A stretch of DNA of 64,000 nt from Micromonospora rubida (GCF_009908295.1 NZ_JAAALO010000003.1:124001-188000); one strand, 5' to 3'; shown: positions 53,807 through 62,686, numbered from the stretch's first letter. The notes: generated by a model from the letters alone, not told the origin. Numbers and translations: made by a program.

Positions 53807-53988
53807 GGCGACCAGCCTTGTCGATCGGGTCCACGTCACGCAAACCGGTTGCCGGGTTGAGGGCCGAGAATCCGGGAATGTCCGACGTCCGCCCCCGGGG
53901 CCGGCACGCCGGGCGACGCGGTGCGCTGAGCCGCCGCCCGATACGCTGCGTTCAACACCTGCCCCAGCCGCACCGTCGCGGCCCATAG

Positions 53989-55305
<1,317 letters not shown>

Positions 55306-55333
55306 GACGCCCAGCTAGCCTCGGGGGAGGGGT

Positions 55334-55972
55334 GTGACGATGCAGCAGCGCCGCACACCGGGTGGTCAGCGTCCCGCCCGCCGGCCGGGTAGCACCGGTC
55401 GGCCGGGCGGGGCCCGCGCCCGCTCATCGGTCCGCGACGGCGTCCGCGCGGAGGCGCGTACCGCCGGCCGGGCGCCCGGCTCGGCCCGCGCCGCCGACCA
55501 GGTTCGCTCCGCGAGCCGTCCCGCCGCAGCCCGGCGCACGGCGGCCGGCGGCAGCGTGAAGCGGCTCTCCGCGCCCCACCCCCGGCGCTTCACCGGGCGG
55601 GCCACCGTGCTCTTCGCGGTGCTGATCGCCCTCGCCCTCGCCTACACCTATCCGGTCCGGGTCTACCTGGACCAGCAGGCGGACATCGAGCGGATGGAGG
55701 CGGCCCAGGCCGCCCAGCGGCAGCTCATCGCCGAGCGCTCCGTCGAGGCGGCCAAGTGGCAGGACCCCGAGTACATCCGCATCCGGGCCCGGGAGCGGTT
55801 CTACATGGTCTACCCCGGCGAGGTCCCGGTGATCGTGCTCAACGATCCGGCCGGCGCGGCCCGGGACGCGAGCGGCGGGAAGGCCCCCGCCCGGCCGCAG
55901 ACCCCCGATCCCTGGTACGACACCCTGTGGTCGAGCGTGCGGGCCGCGAACGCCGACCGCCCCGGCCAGTGA
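55334..55972 (+). CDS. FtsB/DivIC-family septum formation protein
   Basis: A 212-residue bitopic protein with a very basic, disordered N-terminus of ~90 residues and one membrane segment (ATVLFAVLIALALAYTY, about 93-110). A short coiled coil follows (QQADIERMEAAQAAQRQLIAERS), then the DivIC pattern DPEYIRIRARERFYMVYPGE. It belongs to the divisome FtsQLB-like complex. The start is GTG 55334 (or ATG 55340) after GGGGAGGGG. The stop overlaps the next GTG as GTGA. Confidence 0.87.
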   Translation: MTMQQRRTPGGQRPARRPGSTGRPGGARARSSVRDGVRAEARTAGRAPGSARAADQVRSASRPAAARRTAAGGSVKRLSAPHPRRFTGRATVLFAVLIALALAYTYPVRVYLDQQADIERMEAAQAAQRQLIAERSVEAAKWQDPEYIRIRARERFYMVYPGEVPVIVLNDPAGAARDASGGKAPARPQTPDPWYDTLWSSVRAANADRPGQ

Positions 55973-56568
55973 ACGCAGCGCCAACAGAGCACCGACGAAA
56001 GATGGGCACCGTGACTGTCGTACCCCCGCAGCACCCGGCGGCGGAATCCGTACCCCCGCCGGAGCGGGAACCGGCCACCGAGCGTGACCTGGCCGCGGTG
56101 GCCGCCCAGCTCGGACGCGCGCCGCGCGGCACCCGGGCGGTGGCCCACCGCTGCCCCTGCGGCCTGCCCGACGTGGTGGAGACGACCCCGCGCCTGACCG
56201 ACGGGACGCCCTTCCCGACGCTGTTCTACCTGACCTGCCCCCGGGCGACCGCCGCGTGCAGCCGGCTGGAGTCGGCCGGGCTGATGAAGGAGATGGCCGA
56301 GCGGCTGGCCACCGACCCGGAGCTGGCCGCCCGGTACCGGGCTGCGCACGAGGACTACCTGGCCCGCCGGGCCGCGATCGGCGAGGTGCCGGAGATCGCC
56401 GGCATCTCGGCGGGCGGCATGCCCGGCCGGGTGAAGTGCCTGCACGTGCACCTCGGCCACGCCCTCGGCGCGGGTCCGGGGGTCAACCCGCTCGGCGACG
56501 AGACGCTGGAGCTGGTGGAGCAGTGGTGGGCCGCCGGCCCCTGCGTGGACGTGCCGGCGGGCGAGTGA
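55969..56568 (+). CDS. DUF501-family protein
   Basis: A protein of about 199 residues. The DUF501 core runs from ERDLAAVAAQLGRAPRGTRAVAHRCPCGLPDVVET to VNPLGDETLE. It contains the conserved RCPCG and FPTLFYLTCP motifs and the C-terminal GRVKCLHVHLGHALG segment, which look metal-binding. The function is unknown. GTG 55969 overlaps the ftsB stop; GTG 56011 and ATG 56002 are alternative starts. It sits between ftsB and ppx in many actinobacteria, as here with two genes inserted. Confidence 0.85.
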   Translation: MNAAPTEHRRKMGTVTVVPPQHPAAESVPPPEREPATERDLAAVAAQLGRAPRGTRAVAHRCPCGLPDVVETTPRLTDGTPFPTLFYLTCPRATAACSRLESAGLMKEMAERLATDPELAARYRAAHEDYLARRAAIGEVPEIAGISAGGMPGRVKCLHVHLGHALGAGPGVNPLGDETLELVEQWWAAGPCVDVPAGE

Positions 56569-56570
56569 CG

Positions 56571-57083
56571 ATGCCGGCGCCCGACGAGCTCGTGGTGCGT
56601 CGCGCCCGCACCTCCGACGTGCGCGGCATCCGGCAGCTGGTGGACACCTACACCGACGACCGGCGGCTGCTCAGCAAGGCCACCGTCACCTTGTACGAGC
56701 ACGTGCAGGAGTTCCGGGTCGCGGTCGACGGCGACGGTGCGGTGCTCGGCTGCGGTGCGCTGCACGTGATGTGGGAGGACCTGGCCGAGATCCGCACGGT
56801 CGCCGTGGACCCCAGGTGCCGGGGCCGGCGGCTCGGGCACCGGATCGTCGGCGAGCTGATCGACGCCGCCCGGGAGATCGGGGTGGCCCGGATCTTCGTG
56901 CTCACCTTCGAGACCCGGTTCTTCGGCTCGTTCGGCTTCACCGAGATCGACGGCGCACCGGTGCCGCAGCCGGTCTACGAGCAGCTCCTGCGCTCGTACG
57001 ACGAGGGCGTCGCCGAGTTCCTCGACCTCGAACGCGTCAAGCCCAACACCCTCGGCAACACCCGGATGCTGCTGCGCCTCTGA
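56571..57083 (+). CDS. argA: Amino-acid N-acetyltransferase (short ArgA-type, GNAT)
   Basis: A 170-residue GNAT protein closely resembling mycobacterial ArgA (Rv2747): VVRRARTSDV at the start, QLVDTYTDD, VLGCGALHVMWEDLAEIRTVAVDP, the acetyl-CoA loop CRGRRLGH, FVLTFETRFFGSFGFTEIDG and the tail VKPNTLGNTRMLL. It transfers acetyl from acetyl-CoA to glutamate or glutamine, the first step of arginine synthesis. ATG 56571 lies 3 bp after the DUF501 stop. The 174 bp after it show nothing clear. Confidence 0.88.
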   Translation: MPAPDELVVRRARTSDVRGIRQLVDTYTDDRRLLSKATVTLYEHVQEFRVAVDGDGAVLGCGALHVMWEDLAEIRTVAVDPRCRGRRLGHRIVGELIDAAREIGVARIFVLTFETRFFGSFGFTEIDGAPVPQPVYEQLLRSYDEGVAEFLDLERVKPNTLGNTRMLLRL

Positions 57084-57257
57084 CCGGCGCTCGGTTGCTA
57101 CGAGATTCGCTCGGGTGCCGGGCTTCAGCGTGCCGAAATCCCGCCGCCGTCCCTGTAATCCGTGGCACCGATTCCGACAGGTACCCGCGCTCCAGGCGGT
57201 CGGCCCCTCGGCGCTCAGCTGTGGCGCGGGTGGGCGGTTTCGGGGCATGCTGCCCGG

Positions 57258-58559
57258 ATGGCGATCCTGCGTCCGACGTTCCGAGTGCTCGCGGCGCTGC
57301 TGAGCGCCGTCGCACTGCTCGGTGCGGTACGCCTGCTCATGCCCGCGACCGCCGGCCCGGACGAGCAGCCACCGGGGGTGGCCCGGCAGTTGACGTTCCT
57401 CCGGTCGGCGCTGGACGACGGCGCGGGCACCGACGCACAGGCGATGTTCCCGGAGGGCTGGTTCTTCGCCCATGCTCTGTACGGGCTGGCCCGTGTGGAG
57501 CAGGGCCTGCGGTCCCCGGAGGCGGAGCGGGAGACGGCGCTGCGTGAGGCCCGGTGGGCGCTGGCCCGACTGGAATCCCCGTCCGGGCGGGAACCGTTCA
57601 GCCCCGAGTTGACCCCGGCGTACGGGGTCTTCTATCAGGGCTGGACGAACTGGCTGCGCGGCGGCGTGCTCGCCCTGCAACCGGCGGACCGGCGCGACCC
57701 GGCCGAGGCGGCCCGGTTCGCCGAGGCGTCGGCGGCCGTCGGGGCGGCGTTCGACGGGTCCGCCTCGCCGTACCTGGCCGCGTACCCGGGGCAGGCGTGG
57801 CCGGTGGATTCGACGGTGGCGATCGCCTCGCTGCGGCTGCACGACGCGCTGCTCCCGCCCCGCTTCGCCGGCACCGTGACGCGCTGGCTGGACGGGGTGC
57901 GACAGCGCCTCGACCCGGGGACCGGGCTGCTGCCGCACCGGGTGGACCTGGCCACGGGGGCCCCGGCCGAGGTGGCCCGGGCCACGTCGCAGAGCATGAT
58001 CCAGCGCTTCCTGGTCGACGTCGATCCGGCGTTCGCCCGCGAGCAGTACCTGCGCTTCCGGGACCGGTTCGTGGCCACGCCGCTCGGGCTCGGCCCGGCC
58101 GTGCGGGAGTACCCGCACGGGATGGACGGGCCGGGCGACGTGGACTCCGGGCCGCTGCTGCTCGGGGTGAGCCTGTCGGCCACCGTGGTCACCCTCGGCG
58201 CGGCCCAGTCCCAGGGCGACGCCGCGCTCGCCGGGGCGCTGGCCAACTACGGCGACCTGGTGGGCCTGCCCGCCGACACCCCGTGGACCCGCCGGTACGC
58301 CCTCGGCGTCCTGCCGATCGGCGACGCGTTCCTCGCCTGGTCGAAGACCGCCCGCCCGTGGGTGGCCGACCCGCCGGATCCGCCCCCGGCCACGGTTCGC
58401 TGGTGGTGGCGGTTGCCGCTGCTGTCGGCGCTGCTGCTCGTCGGCGTCGCCCTGTGGCTGCCGGACCTGTTCCGCCTCGCGCGTCGCCGTCGATCATCGA
58501 GCGTCCGGCCGGCGGCGGGGCGGGCGGCTGAGCCGGCCGGGGTGGGACGGCTGCCGTAG
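57258..58559 (+). CDS. Membrane-anchored helical-repeat protein, unknown
   Basis: A 433-residue protein. It has an N-terminal signal/anchor (RVLAALLSAVALLGAVRLLM), a large external helical domain, and a C-terminal membrane segment (LPLLSALLLVGVALWLPDLF) with a basic tail. The domain has paired helices and aromatic loops (AYGVFYQGWTNWLRGG, YPGQAWPVDSTVAIASL, PGDVDSGPLLLG) reminiscent of alpha/alpha-barrel enzymes acting on sugars or terpenes. I cannot name the family. Its end nearly abuts ppx. Confidence 0.7.
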   Translation: MAILRPTFRVLAALLSAVALLGAVRLLMPATAGPDEQPPGVARQLTFLRSALDDGAGTDAQAMFPEGWFFAHALYGLARVEQGLRSPEAERETALREARWALARLESPSGREPFSPELTPAYGVFYQGWTNWLRGGVLALQPADRRDPAEAARFAEASAAVGAAFDGSASPYLAAYPGQAWPVDSTVAIASLRLHDALLPPRFAGTVTRWLDGVRQRLDPGTGLLPHRVDLATGAPAEVARATSQSMIQRFLVDVDPAFAREQYLRFRDRFVATPLGLGPAVREYPHGMDGPGDVDSGPLLLGVSLSATVVTLGAAQSQGDAALAGALANYGDLVGLPADTPWTRRYALGVLPIGDAFLAWSKTARPWVADPPDPPPATVRWWWRLPLLSALLLVGVALWLPDLFRLARRRRSSSVRPAAGRAAEPAGVGRLP

Positions 58560-58562
58560 GGT
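58557..58562 (+). promoter_or_regulatory. -10 box TAGGGT for ppx
   Basis: TAGGGT overlaps the stop codon of the preceding gene and lies 7 bases before GTG 58570, fitting a leaderless transcript. Confidence 0.4.
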
Positions 58563-58569
58563 TGCTGCC

Positions 58570-59523
58570 GTGACGACGCGCGTGGCCTCCATCGACTGCG
58601 GGACCAACTCGATCCGACTGCTGGTCGCCGACCTGCCCGACCCGTCCGCCGGGCCGGAGGCGCCGCTGGTCGACCTGTCCCGCCGGATGGAGATCGTCCG
58701 GCTCGGTCAGGGCGTCGACAGGACCGGCCGGCTCGCGCCGGAGGCGATCGAGCGGACCCGGGTCGCGTTGGCCTCCTATGCCGCCGAGATCGAGAAGTTG
58801 GGCGCGGAGCGGGTCCGGATGTGCGCCACCTCGGCGTCCCGGGACGCCTCCAACGCCGGGGACTTCCGGGCCATGGTCGAGCAGACCCTCGGCGTGGCCC
58901 CCGAGGTGGTCAGCGGCGACGAGGAGGCCCGGCTCTCCTTCACCGGCGCGGTGCGCGGCCTGCCCGCCGACGCGAAGGCGCCGTACCTGGTCGTCGACAT
59001 CGGCGGCGGGTCCACCGAGTTCGTGGTCGGCACCCGCTCCGGCGGCGTCGAGGCAGCGATCTCGGTGGACATCGGCTGCGTCCGGATGACCGAGCGGCAC
59101 CTGCACGGCGACCCGCCCGGCGCGGCCGAGGTCGCCGCCGCGCAGGCCGACATCACGGCCGCCGTGGATCGCGCGCTGGAGGCGGTGCCGGGGCGGCAGG
59201 CCGCCACCCTGGTCGGGCTCGCCGGCTCGGTCACCACCGTCGTGGCCCTCGCCGAGGGCCTGACCGAGTACGAGCCGGAGCGCATCCACCACGCCCGGGT
59301 CTCGTACGACGAAGTGGCCCGGGTGACCGCCGACCTGCTCGGCAAGACCCGCGAGCAGCGGCTCGCCACCCCGGTCATGCACCCGGGCCGGGCCGACGTG
59401 ATCGGCGCGGGCGCCCTGGTCCTCAGGGTGATCATGGAGCGCGCCGGGATGTCCTCGGTGGTCGCCTCGGAGCACGACATCCTCGACGGCATCGCCTGGA
59501 GCCTGCTGCCCGCCGCCGGCTAG
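58570..59523 (+). CDS. ppx: Exopolyphosphatase / pppGpp phosphohydrolase (Ppx/GppA)
   Basis: A 317-residue short-form Ppx/GppA. The ASKHA phosphate-1 motif is [33 protein letters not shown] is the catalytic Glu region, phosphate-2 is [14 protein letters not shown] and [13 protein letters not shown] the adenosine motif. It hydrolyses polyphosphate or pppGpp. The length matches the mycobacterial Rv1026/Ppx1 type lacking the C-terminal HD domain. It closes the mfd-to-ppx block; repeats follow immediately. Confidence 0.92.
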   Translation: MTTRVASIDCGTNSIRLLVADLPDPSAGPEAPLVDLSRRMEIVRLGQGVDRTGRLAPEAIERTRVALASYAAEIEKLGAERVRMCATSASRDASNAGDFRAMVEQTLGVAPEVVSGDEEARLSFTGAVRGLPADAKAPYLVVDIGGGSTEFVVGTRSGGVEAAISVDIGCVRMTERHLHGDPPGAAEVAAAQADITAAVDRALEAVPGRQAATLVGLAGSVTTVVALAEGLTEYEPERIHHARVSYDEVARVTADLLGKTREQRLATPVMHPGRADVIGAGALVLRVIMERAGMSSVVASEHDILDGIAWSLLPAAG

Positions 59524-59572
59524 CCGACCCCCGGCATCGCCGCTGCTCCGGCCCGGCGTCCGGCCGCCGTTG

Positions 59573-59740
59573 CCGGCGTGATCGGTCGGCCTGTTTCCGG
59601 CGTGATCGGCCGGCCCGCCGCCGGCGTGATCGGCCGGCCCGCCGCCGGCGTGATCGGCCGGCCCGCCGCCGGCGTGATCGGCCGGCCCGCCGCCGGCGTG
59701 ATCGGTCGGCCCGCCGCCGGCGTGATCGGTCGGCCCGTCG
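59573..59740. repeat. Seven 24-bp tandem repeats
   Basis: The core CCGGCGTGATCGG recurs every 24 bp at 59573, 59597, 59621, 59645, 59669, 59693 and 59717, with the full unit CCGGCGTGATCGGYCGGCCC plus GCCG. Units are nearly identical, so the expansion is recent. Because 24 is a multiple of 3, open frames run through both strands (GVIGRPAA on plus, DHAGGGPA on minus), but I see no start signal and do not call a gene. Confidence 0.9.
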
Positions 59741-59743
59741 CCC

Positions 59744-59819
59744 AAGATCATGCTCGAGCTGGGATCGAGTGGCCTCCCCGCGCGCCCGATGCCACTGCAT
59801 CCGTGTTCGAGCATGATTT
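59744..59819. repeat. Palindromic element D (GATCATG type)
   Basis: ATCATGCTCGA at 59747-59757 complements TCGAGCATGAT at 59807-59817. Inside, GGAT..AGTGGC (59762-59773) pairs with GCCACT..ATCC (59791-59801). It directly follows the tandem repeats and resembles elements A and B in size and arm sequence. Confidence 0.6.
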
Positions 59820-59901
59820 CGATCGGGTCAGGGTCCAGGGCTCTTCGGCTTGGCAGGTCCCCGTGGGATGCCCGCGCTGCCGACATCATCGGCGTTCGCC
59901 G

Positions 59902-60040
59902 GGTCGGCTCCTGCCGGGCGGCTCCTGCCGGGCCGGCCTACCTCCCGTTGGGCCCTATGGAGCTGCCCCGTTTGTGCTATCGACGCAGTGGGCGCGTGGA
60001 CGGGGCAGCTTCACAGGGGCCGAAGGACAGGTCCCCGACC
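59902..60040 (+). repeat. ~120-bp palindromic repeat, copy 1
   Basis: The core 59952-60020 begins CCCTATGGAGCTGCCCCGT and ends ACGGGGCAGCTTCACAGGGGC, an imperfect palindrome. Copy 2 (61531-61651) is the same sequence in reverse orientation, with TTTGTGCTATCGAC in common next to the left arm. Similarity extends outward to TCGGCTCCTGCCGGG on one side and a GTCCCC stretch on the other. Copy 1 has an extra CGGCTCCTGCCGGG duplication. Confidence 0.75.
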
Positions 60041-60059
60041 GGATGCGGGGCCGTATTTG

Positions 60060-60251
60060 TCAGTCTGTCGCCAGGTCTGGCCGGTGCTCTTTGATCCACT
60101 TCTCGACGTCGGTCTTCCGCCAGATCTGCCCCATCACCAACACCTGGTAGGGGGCGGGGAAGTCACGCCGGGAGGCAACCACGGATGCACGGGCACGCGA
60201 CACGCCGCCGAGCATGCCTCGTATCTCAGCGATCCCCACGAACTCGCCCAT
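60060..60251 (-). CDS. AlpA/excisionase-like small DNA-binding protein
   Basis: A 63-residue protein with the layout of AlpA/MerR-type winged helix proteins: GEFVGIAEIRGMLGGVSRARASVVASRRDFPAP, then the wing with IWRKTDVEKWIKEHRPD. Proteins of this kind regulate excision or small accessory operons. The start is ATG 60251, with TACCGT exactly 6 bases upstream on the minus strand (leaderless). It lies just inside repeat copy 1 and is divergent from a three-ORF mini-operon. Confidence 0.75.
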   Translation of the reverse strand: MGEFVGIAEIRGMLGGVSRARASVVASRRDFPAPYQVLVMGQIWRKTDVEKWIKEHRPDLATD

Positions 60252-60257
60252 GGGTTG

Positions 60258-60263
60258 ACGGTA
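60258..60263 (-). promoter_or_regulatory. -10 box TACCGT for the AlpA-like gene
   Basis: On the minus strand TACCGT, six bases, ATG 60251. On the other strand TTGACG (60305-60310) and CACGAT (60328-60333), 17 bases apart, may serve the mini-operon. Confidence 0.45.
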
Positions 60264-60339
60264 GGTATCGGCGATTGTCCGACGATCGGTAACGGCGACC
60301 GGGGTTGACGATCGCCTACATCGGTACCACGATCGGGGG

Positions 60340-60444
60340 ATGACTACGCCGAACGCTGCCGCCGTTCATGGCCGCCAACCTCAGGCCGTCCGCCCGCACG
60401 CCCCCAAGATCGGCCACGGGGGCGTCGGCGAGGGCCGGCCGTGA
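60340..60444 (+). CDS. 34-residue ORF leading the mini-operon (possible)
   Basis: ATG 60340 is preceded by CGGGGG and lies 6 bases after a possible -10 box (CACGAT). The peptide is His/Pro/Gly-rich (for example VHGRQPQAVRPHAPKIGHGG). Its TGA overlaps the next GTG as GTGA, so it may couple translation. It is too short for homology judgement, and some genomes may annotate nothing here. Confidence 0.4.
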   Translation: MTTPNAAAVHGRQPQAVRPHAPKIGHGGVGEGRP

Positions 60445-60731
60445 TGGAGGACCACCCCCCGGAGTACCCGGGTGGGCCGTGTCTCGGGTGCGGGGAGCCG
60501 TGGCCCTGCCTCCCGCGCCAAGCGGCCATGCTGAAGGAATTCGCCAAAGCTCCCAATGAGGCCATCACGTACATGGGGGCGTGGGTCCAGGCGGGCGTTC
60601 TGGAGCTGAAAAGCCGCAACCGCCCTGTCGATCCAGGCATGTCGGAACGGCATCTGGCGTGGATTGGTCTCCTGCTGGAGTCTCAAGAAATCATGACGAA
60701 CCTGCTTGACCCGGACAAGTCCGATGACTGA
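60441..60731 (+). CDS. Small zinc-knuckle-like protein, 96 aa
   Basis: A protein of about 96 residues (GTG 60441, or ATG 60444). Near the N-terminus GGPCLGCGEPWPCLPR carries three cysteines in a C-x2-C-x5-C pattern, probably a metal site. The rest is helical (MLKEFAKAPNEAITYMGAWVQAGVLEL, ERHLAWIGLLLESQEIMTNLL). No family is recognised. It overlaps the downstream frame by 8 bp (ATGACTGA), so the two are coupled. Confidence 0.7.
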   Translation: MMEDHPPEYPGGPCLGCGEPWPCLPRQAAMLKEFAKAPNEAITYMGAWVQAGVLELKSRNRPVDPGMSERHLAWIGLLLESQEIMTNLLDPDKSDD

Positions 60732-61010
60732 GCCCCGGTTGCCGAAGTCGGGAGACGTCCTCCACCTCACCCGGGTGGCCAGTGTTCAGTTCGTGAAGCC
60801 GATCGTGTTCCGTGTCATTCGGGTTCACGACTGGCCCACCTACGAGGGGTGGATCTGGGCGGACGGCTACCAGCTCGACCGGCGTGGGGACGCGATTGCC
60901 CGGCGGTCTCTGTTCGTCAGTTCGCTGGGTTGCAGTGGCTGGACAAGCCGGCGGGTGAGCGGCTGGCCCAACGTCACCCTGTATCCCGGTCTCGTGCGCG
61001 GGCGGGGTGA
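60724..61010 (+). pseudogene. Frameshifted small gene, third member of the mini-operon
   Basis: ATG 60724 opens a frame reading TEPRLPKSGDVLHLTRVAS, then VFRVIRVHDWPTYEGWIWADGYQLD and DAIARRSLFV, a compact beta-rich protein. After codon ~65 (60918) the frame degenerates into Arg/Pro-rich sequence. Moving one frame restores sense (FAGLQWLDKPAGERLAQRH) and a stop at 61008-61010. Adding one base between 60918 and 60919 would give a continuous ~95-residue protein reading LFVQFAGLQWLDKP, so a one-base deletion is likely. Confidence 0.6.
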
Positions 61011-61284
61011 AGCCCAGGGCCCGGGCAGAGTCGCGGAGTGTCCGGTACCGCGCATATCAAGGCCGGTGCGCGGATGTCTCCGGCAGGAATCCGGCCTCGG
61101 TAACGAGATCGCACGCGCCGACCTCAAGCGTGCGCGTCGCCACCGCGCAATCGGCCACCCGTCCCGCCGCCGCTCCCGTCCCACGGAAGCCCCGTCCCGC
61201 CGCACTGGCCCCGCCCCAACCCTGCGGATCCCACCCCAACTAACTCCACCATCCAGGAACTCCGTTCCACATCTTAGGATGATC

Positions 61285-61338
61285 GGAGATCTTGGAAGGA
61301 AACGGCCCCTGGAGGGGCCGTTTCCTTCCAAGATCTCC
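61285..61338. repeat. 25-bp perfect inverted repeat (element C)
   Basis: Bases 61285-61309 (GGAGATCTTGGAAGGAAACG plus GCCCC) are the exact reverse complement of 61314-61338, with a 4-base loop TGGA. It is the longest perfect stem in the window. The arms contain GATCTTG/CAAGATC like elements A and B. It could be a very strong terminator or a mobile-element relic. Confidence 0.85.
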
Positions 61339-61530
61339 CGTGCGGTCAGTCGCGGCTTCGGCTTGGCGCCGAAAATGGCGCGCATGTTCGTGGTGCACGG
61401 CATGCGGGAGGGGCCTCGGTCTCGCCGGACCTCAGCTATCCCACAGCCTCTGCGAATGCCCCGGAAGTCGCCGCCAAGCCGTCCATGTCGTCTCCCACAT
61501 TGGGTAGTCCGGCGAATGCATGCCGGTTTG

Positions 61531-61651
61531 GTGGGGGACATGCCTGCCGCCCCTATGGAGCTGTCCCGTCTGCGCTCCCGCTCCGTCGATAGCACAAACG
61601 GGGCAGCTCCATAGGGGCCAAAAGAGGGTAGGTCGACCCGGCAGGAGCCGA
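61531..61651 (-). repeat. ~120-bp palindromic repeat, copy 2 (inverted)
   Basis: Reverse complement of copy 1. The core 61549-61619 contains CCCCTATGGAGCTGTCCCGT on plus and ACGGGGCAGCTCCATAGGGG at the other end, with GTCGATAGCACAAACGGGG matching copy 1 in reverse. The GGCAGGAGCCGA at 61640-61651 matches the outer end of copy 1. Translations of the two copies also align (GPYGAAPFVLST in both). Confidence 0.75.
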
Positions 61652-61734
61652 TGTTTCCACTCTGAGATCGCACCGATCCACCCCGGCGTCAGGGGGCTGG
61701 GTGCCGGTTACTCAGCCCTCCGGGTCAGCGCGGA

Positions 61735-62403
61735 CTAGGAATGCGGCTTGTCGACGTACCCGATCTCCTCCAGCTTGTCGCCAATGAGCCGGTAGGTGGC
61801 CGTCCGCTCGATCACCAACTCGACCATTGAGGCGTCGTCGGGTCGGGTCAGGTAGACCACCTGCGCCTGGCCGGCACTGATGGTGACCTTCTCGATCGGG
61901 GTGCGGTCGCCGAGATCGACCGTGCCGACATAGGCCGGGGCGCCCTTGACGTTGCGCCAGAGCACGATGCCCCAGAACTTGCCCGTCCCGCCGCCGTCGA
62001 GCATGATCGCGCGCAGCGCGTCGGCGGCGCCGTCGCCGGTCAGGTCACCGATCGCGCACGGCGGTTGCAGGGCGACAACCACGCCGTCCTCACCGGCCCA
62101 GCGCCCCTCGGTCAGCGGGATCGGGTCGGGGTAGTTGTTGTACCGCACCTTGGTGCTGCCCAACTCCGATTCGGCCACCTGGTCGCAGGTCAGCGCGGGG
62201 ACCTTCGCGGGCGGCGCGGCGGGCGGCGAGACGTTGTCGTTCGCGCTGCTGCCGTCGCCGAACGGCGGGTCGGCCACCGGCGAGTCCGACGGCACGGTGG
62301 TACCGCCGGGGCCCGGCGTGGCGGCGCCGTTGACCTCGATCTTGCACCCGCCCGCCACGAGGACCAGGGCGAGCGCGGCCAGCGGCAGCAGCGTCCTGCG
62401 CAT
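61735..62403 (-). CDS. Secreted lipoprotein with VCBS/FG-GAP-like segment
   Basis: A 222-residue lipoprotein. ATG 62403 follows AAAGGA. The signal peptide ends at lipobox VAGGC (Cys20), and a Pro/Gly/Ser-rich linker runs to ~65. The folded part includes CDQVAESELGSTKVRYN, then CAIGDLTGDGAADALRAIML, a DxTGDGxxD calcium-type loop of FG-GAP/VCBS repeats. A beta-rich end follows (VYLTRPDDASMVELVIERTATYRLIGDKL). The function is unknown. It is divergent from the kinase gene. Confidence 0.8.
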   Translation of the reverse strand: MRRTLLPLAALALVLVAGGCKIEVNGAATPGPGGTTVPSDSPVADPPFGDGSSANDNVSPPAAPPAKVPALTCDQVAESELGSTKVRYNNYPDPIPLTEGRWAGEDGVVVALQPPCAIGDLTGDGAADALRAIMLDGGGTGKFWGIVLWRNVKGAPAYVGTVDLGDRTPIEKVTISAGQAQVVYLTRPDDASMVELVIERTATYRLIGDKLEEIGYVDKPHS

Positions 62404-62540
62404 GGTTGTTCCTTTCGATGAAGTGGGCCGCAGCGTAGTGCGCCCCCGCCAGTGTCGGACTGCCACCGTGTTTGTCGCGCGGGCCGGCGTCGAGGCCCCA
62501 CAACGCGGCGACCTGGTCGAGGGTGAGCGCCCGGCGGTGG

Positions 62541-62571
62541 CCACGGTGACGATGTCGAGCGCTCACCGTGG
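62541..62571. promoter_or_regulatory. 9-bp inverted repeat in the lipoprotein/kinase intergenic region
   Basis: CCACGGTGA (62541-62549) pairs exactly with TCACCGTGG (62563-62571). It lies ~115 bp before the kinase start in the 283-bp divergent gap and may be an operator. A TAGCAT at 62656-62661 is a possible -10 for the kinase. Confidence 0.35.
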
Positions 62572-62686
62572 TGAATGAATCGCGCTGAAGGGGCGTCGAT
62601 CACCTGGCCATCGTGATCAGACAACGCCGATGCGTCGCAGCCCTTTCCATCTCTGTAGCATCGCTGCGACGACGAGGGGGCGCCGA

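Larger units (their letters stand above)
61011..61734. other. 724-bp region without a supported gene
   Basis: Open frames here run through palindromes and show no gene-like start or conserved pattern. It contains a 25-bp perfect inverted repeat (61285-61338) and repeat copy 2 (61531-61651). The stretch 61340-61530 is less biased and may hold a decayed gene on the minus strand (a short acidic tail reading GDDMDGLAATSGAFAEAVG then a stop), which I cannot identify. Confidence 0.4.

Noticed and set aside
59573..59740. CRISPR array
   Set aside because: Units are contiguous with no spacers and no cas genes are nearby.
59578..60150. 190-residue frame with GVIGRPAA repeats
   Set aside because: It reads through the 24-bp tandem array, a hairpin and repeat copy 1; no ribosome binding site or conserved domain.
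60724..61614. 296-residue continuous gene
   Set aside because: Beyond codon ~65 it becomes Arg/Pro-rich, passes through a 25-bp palindrome and stops inside repeat copy 2; the one-base-shift explanation is better.
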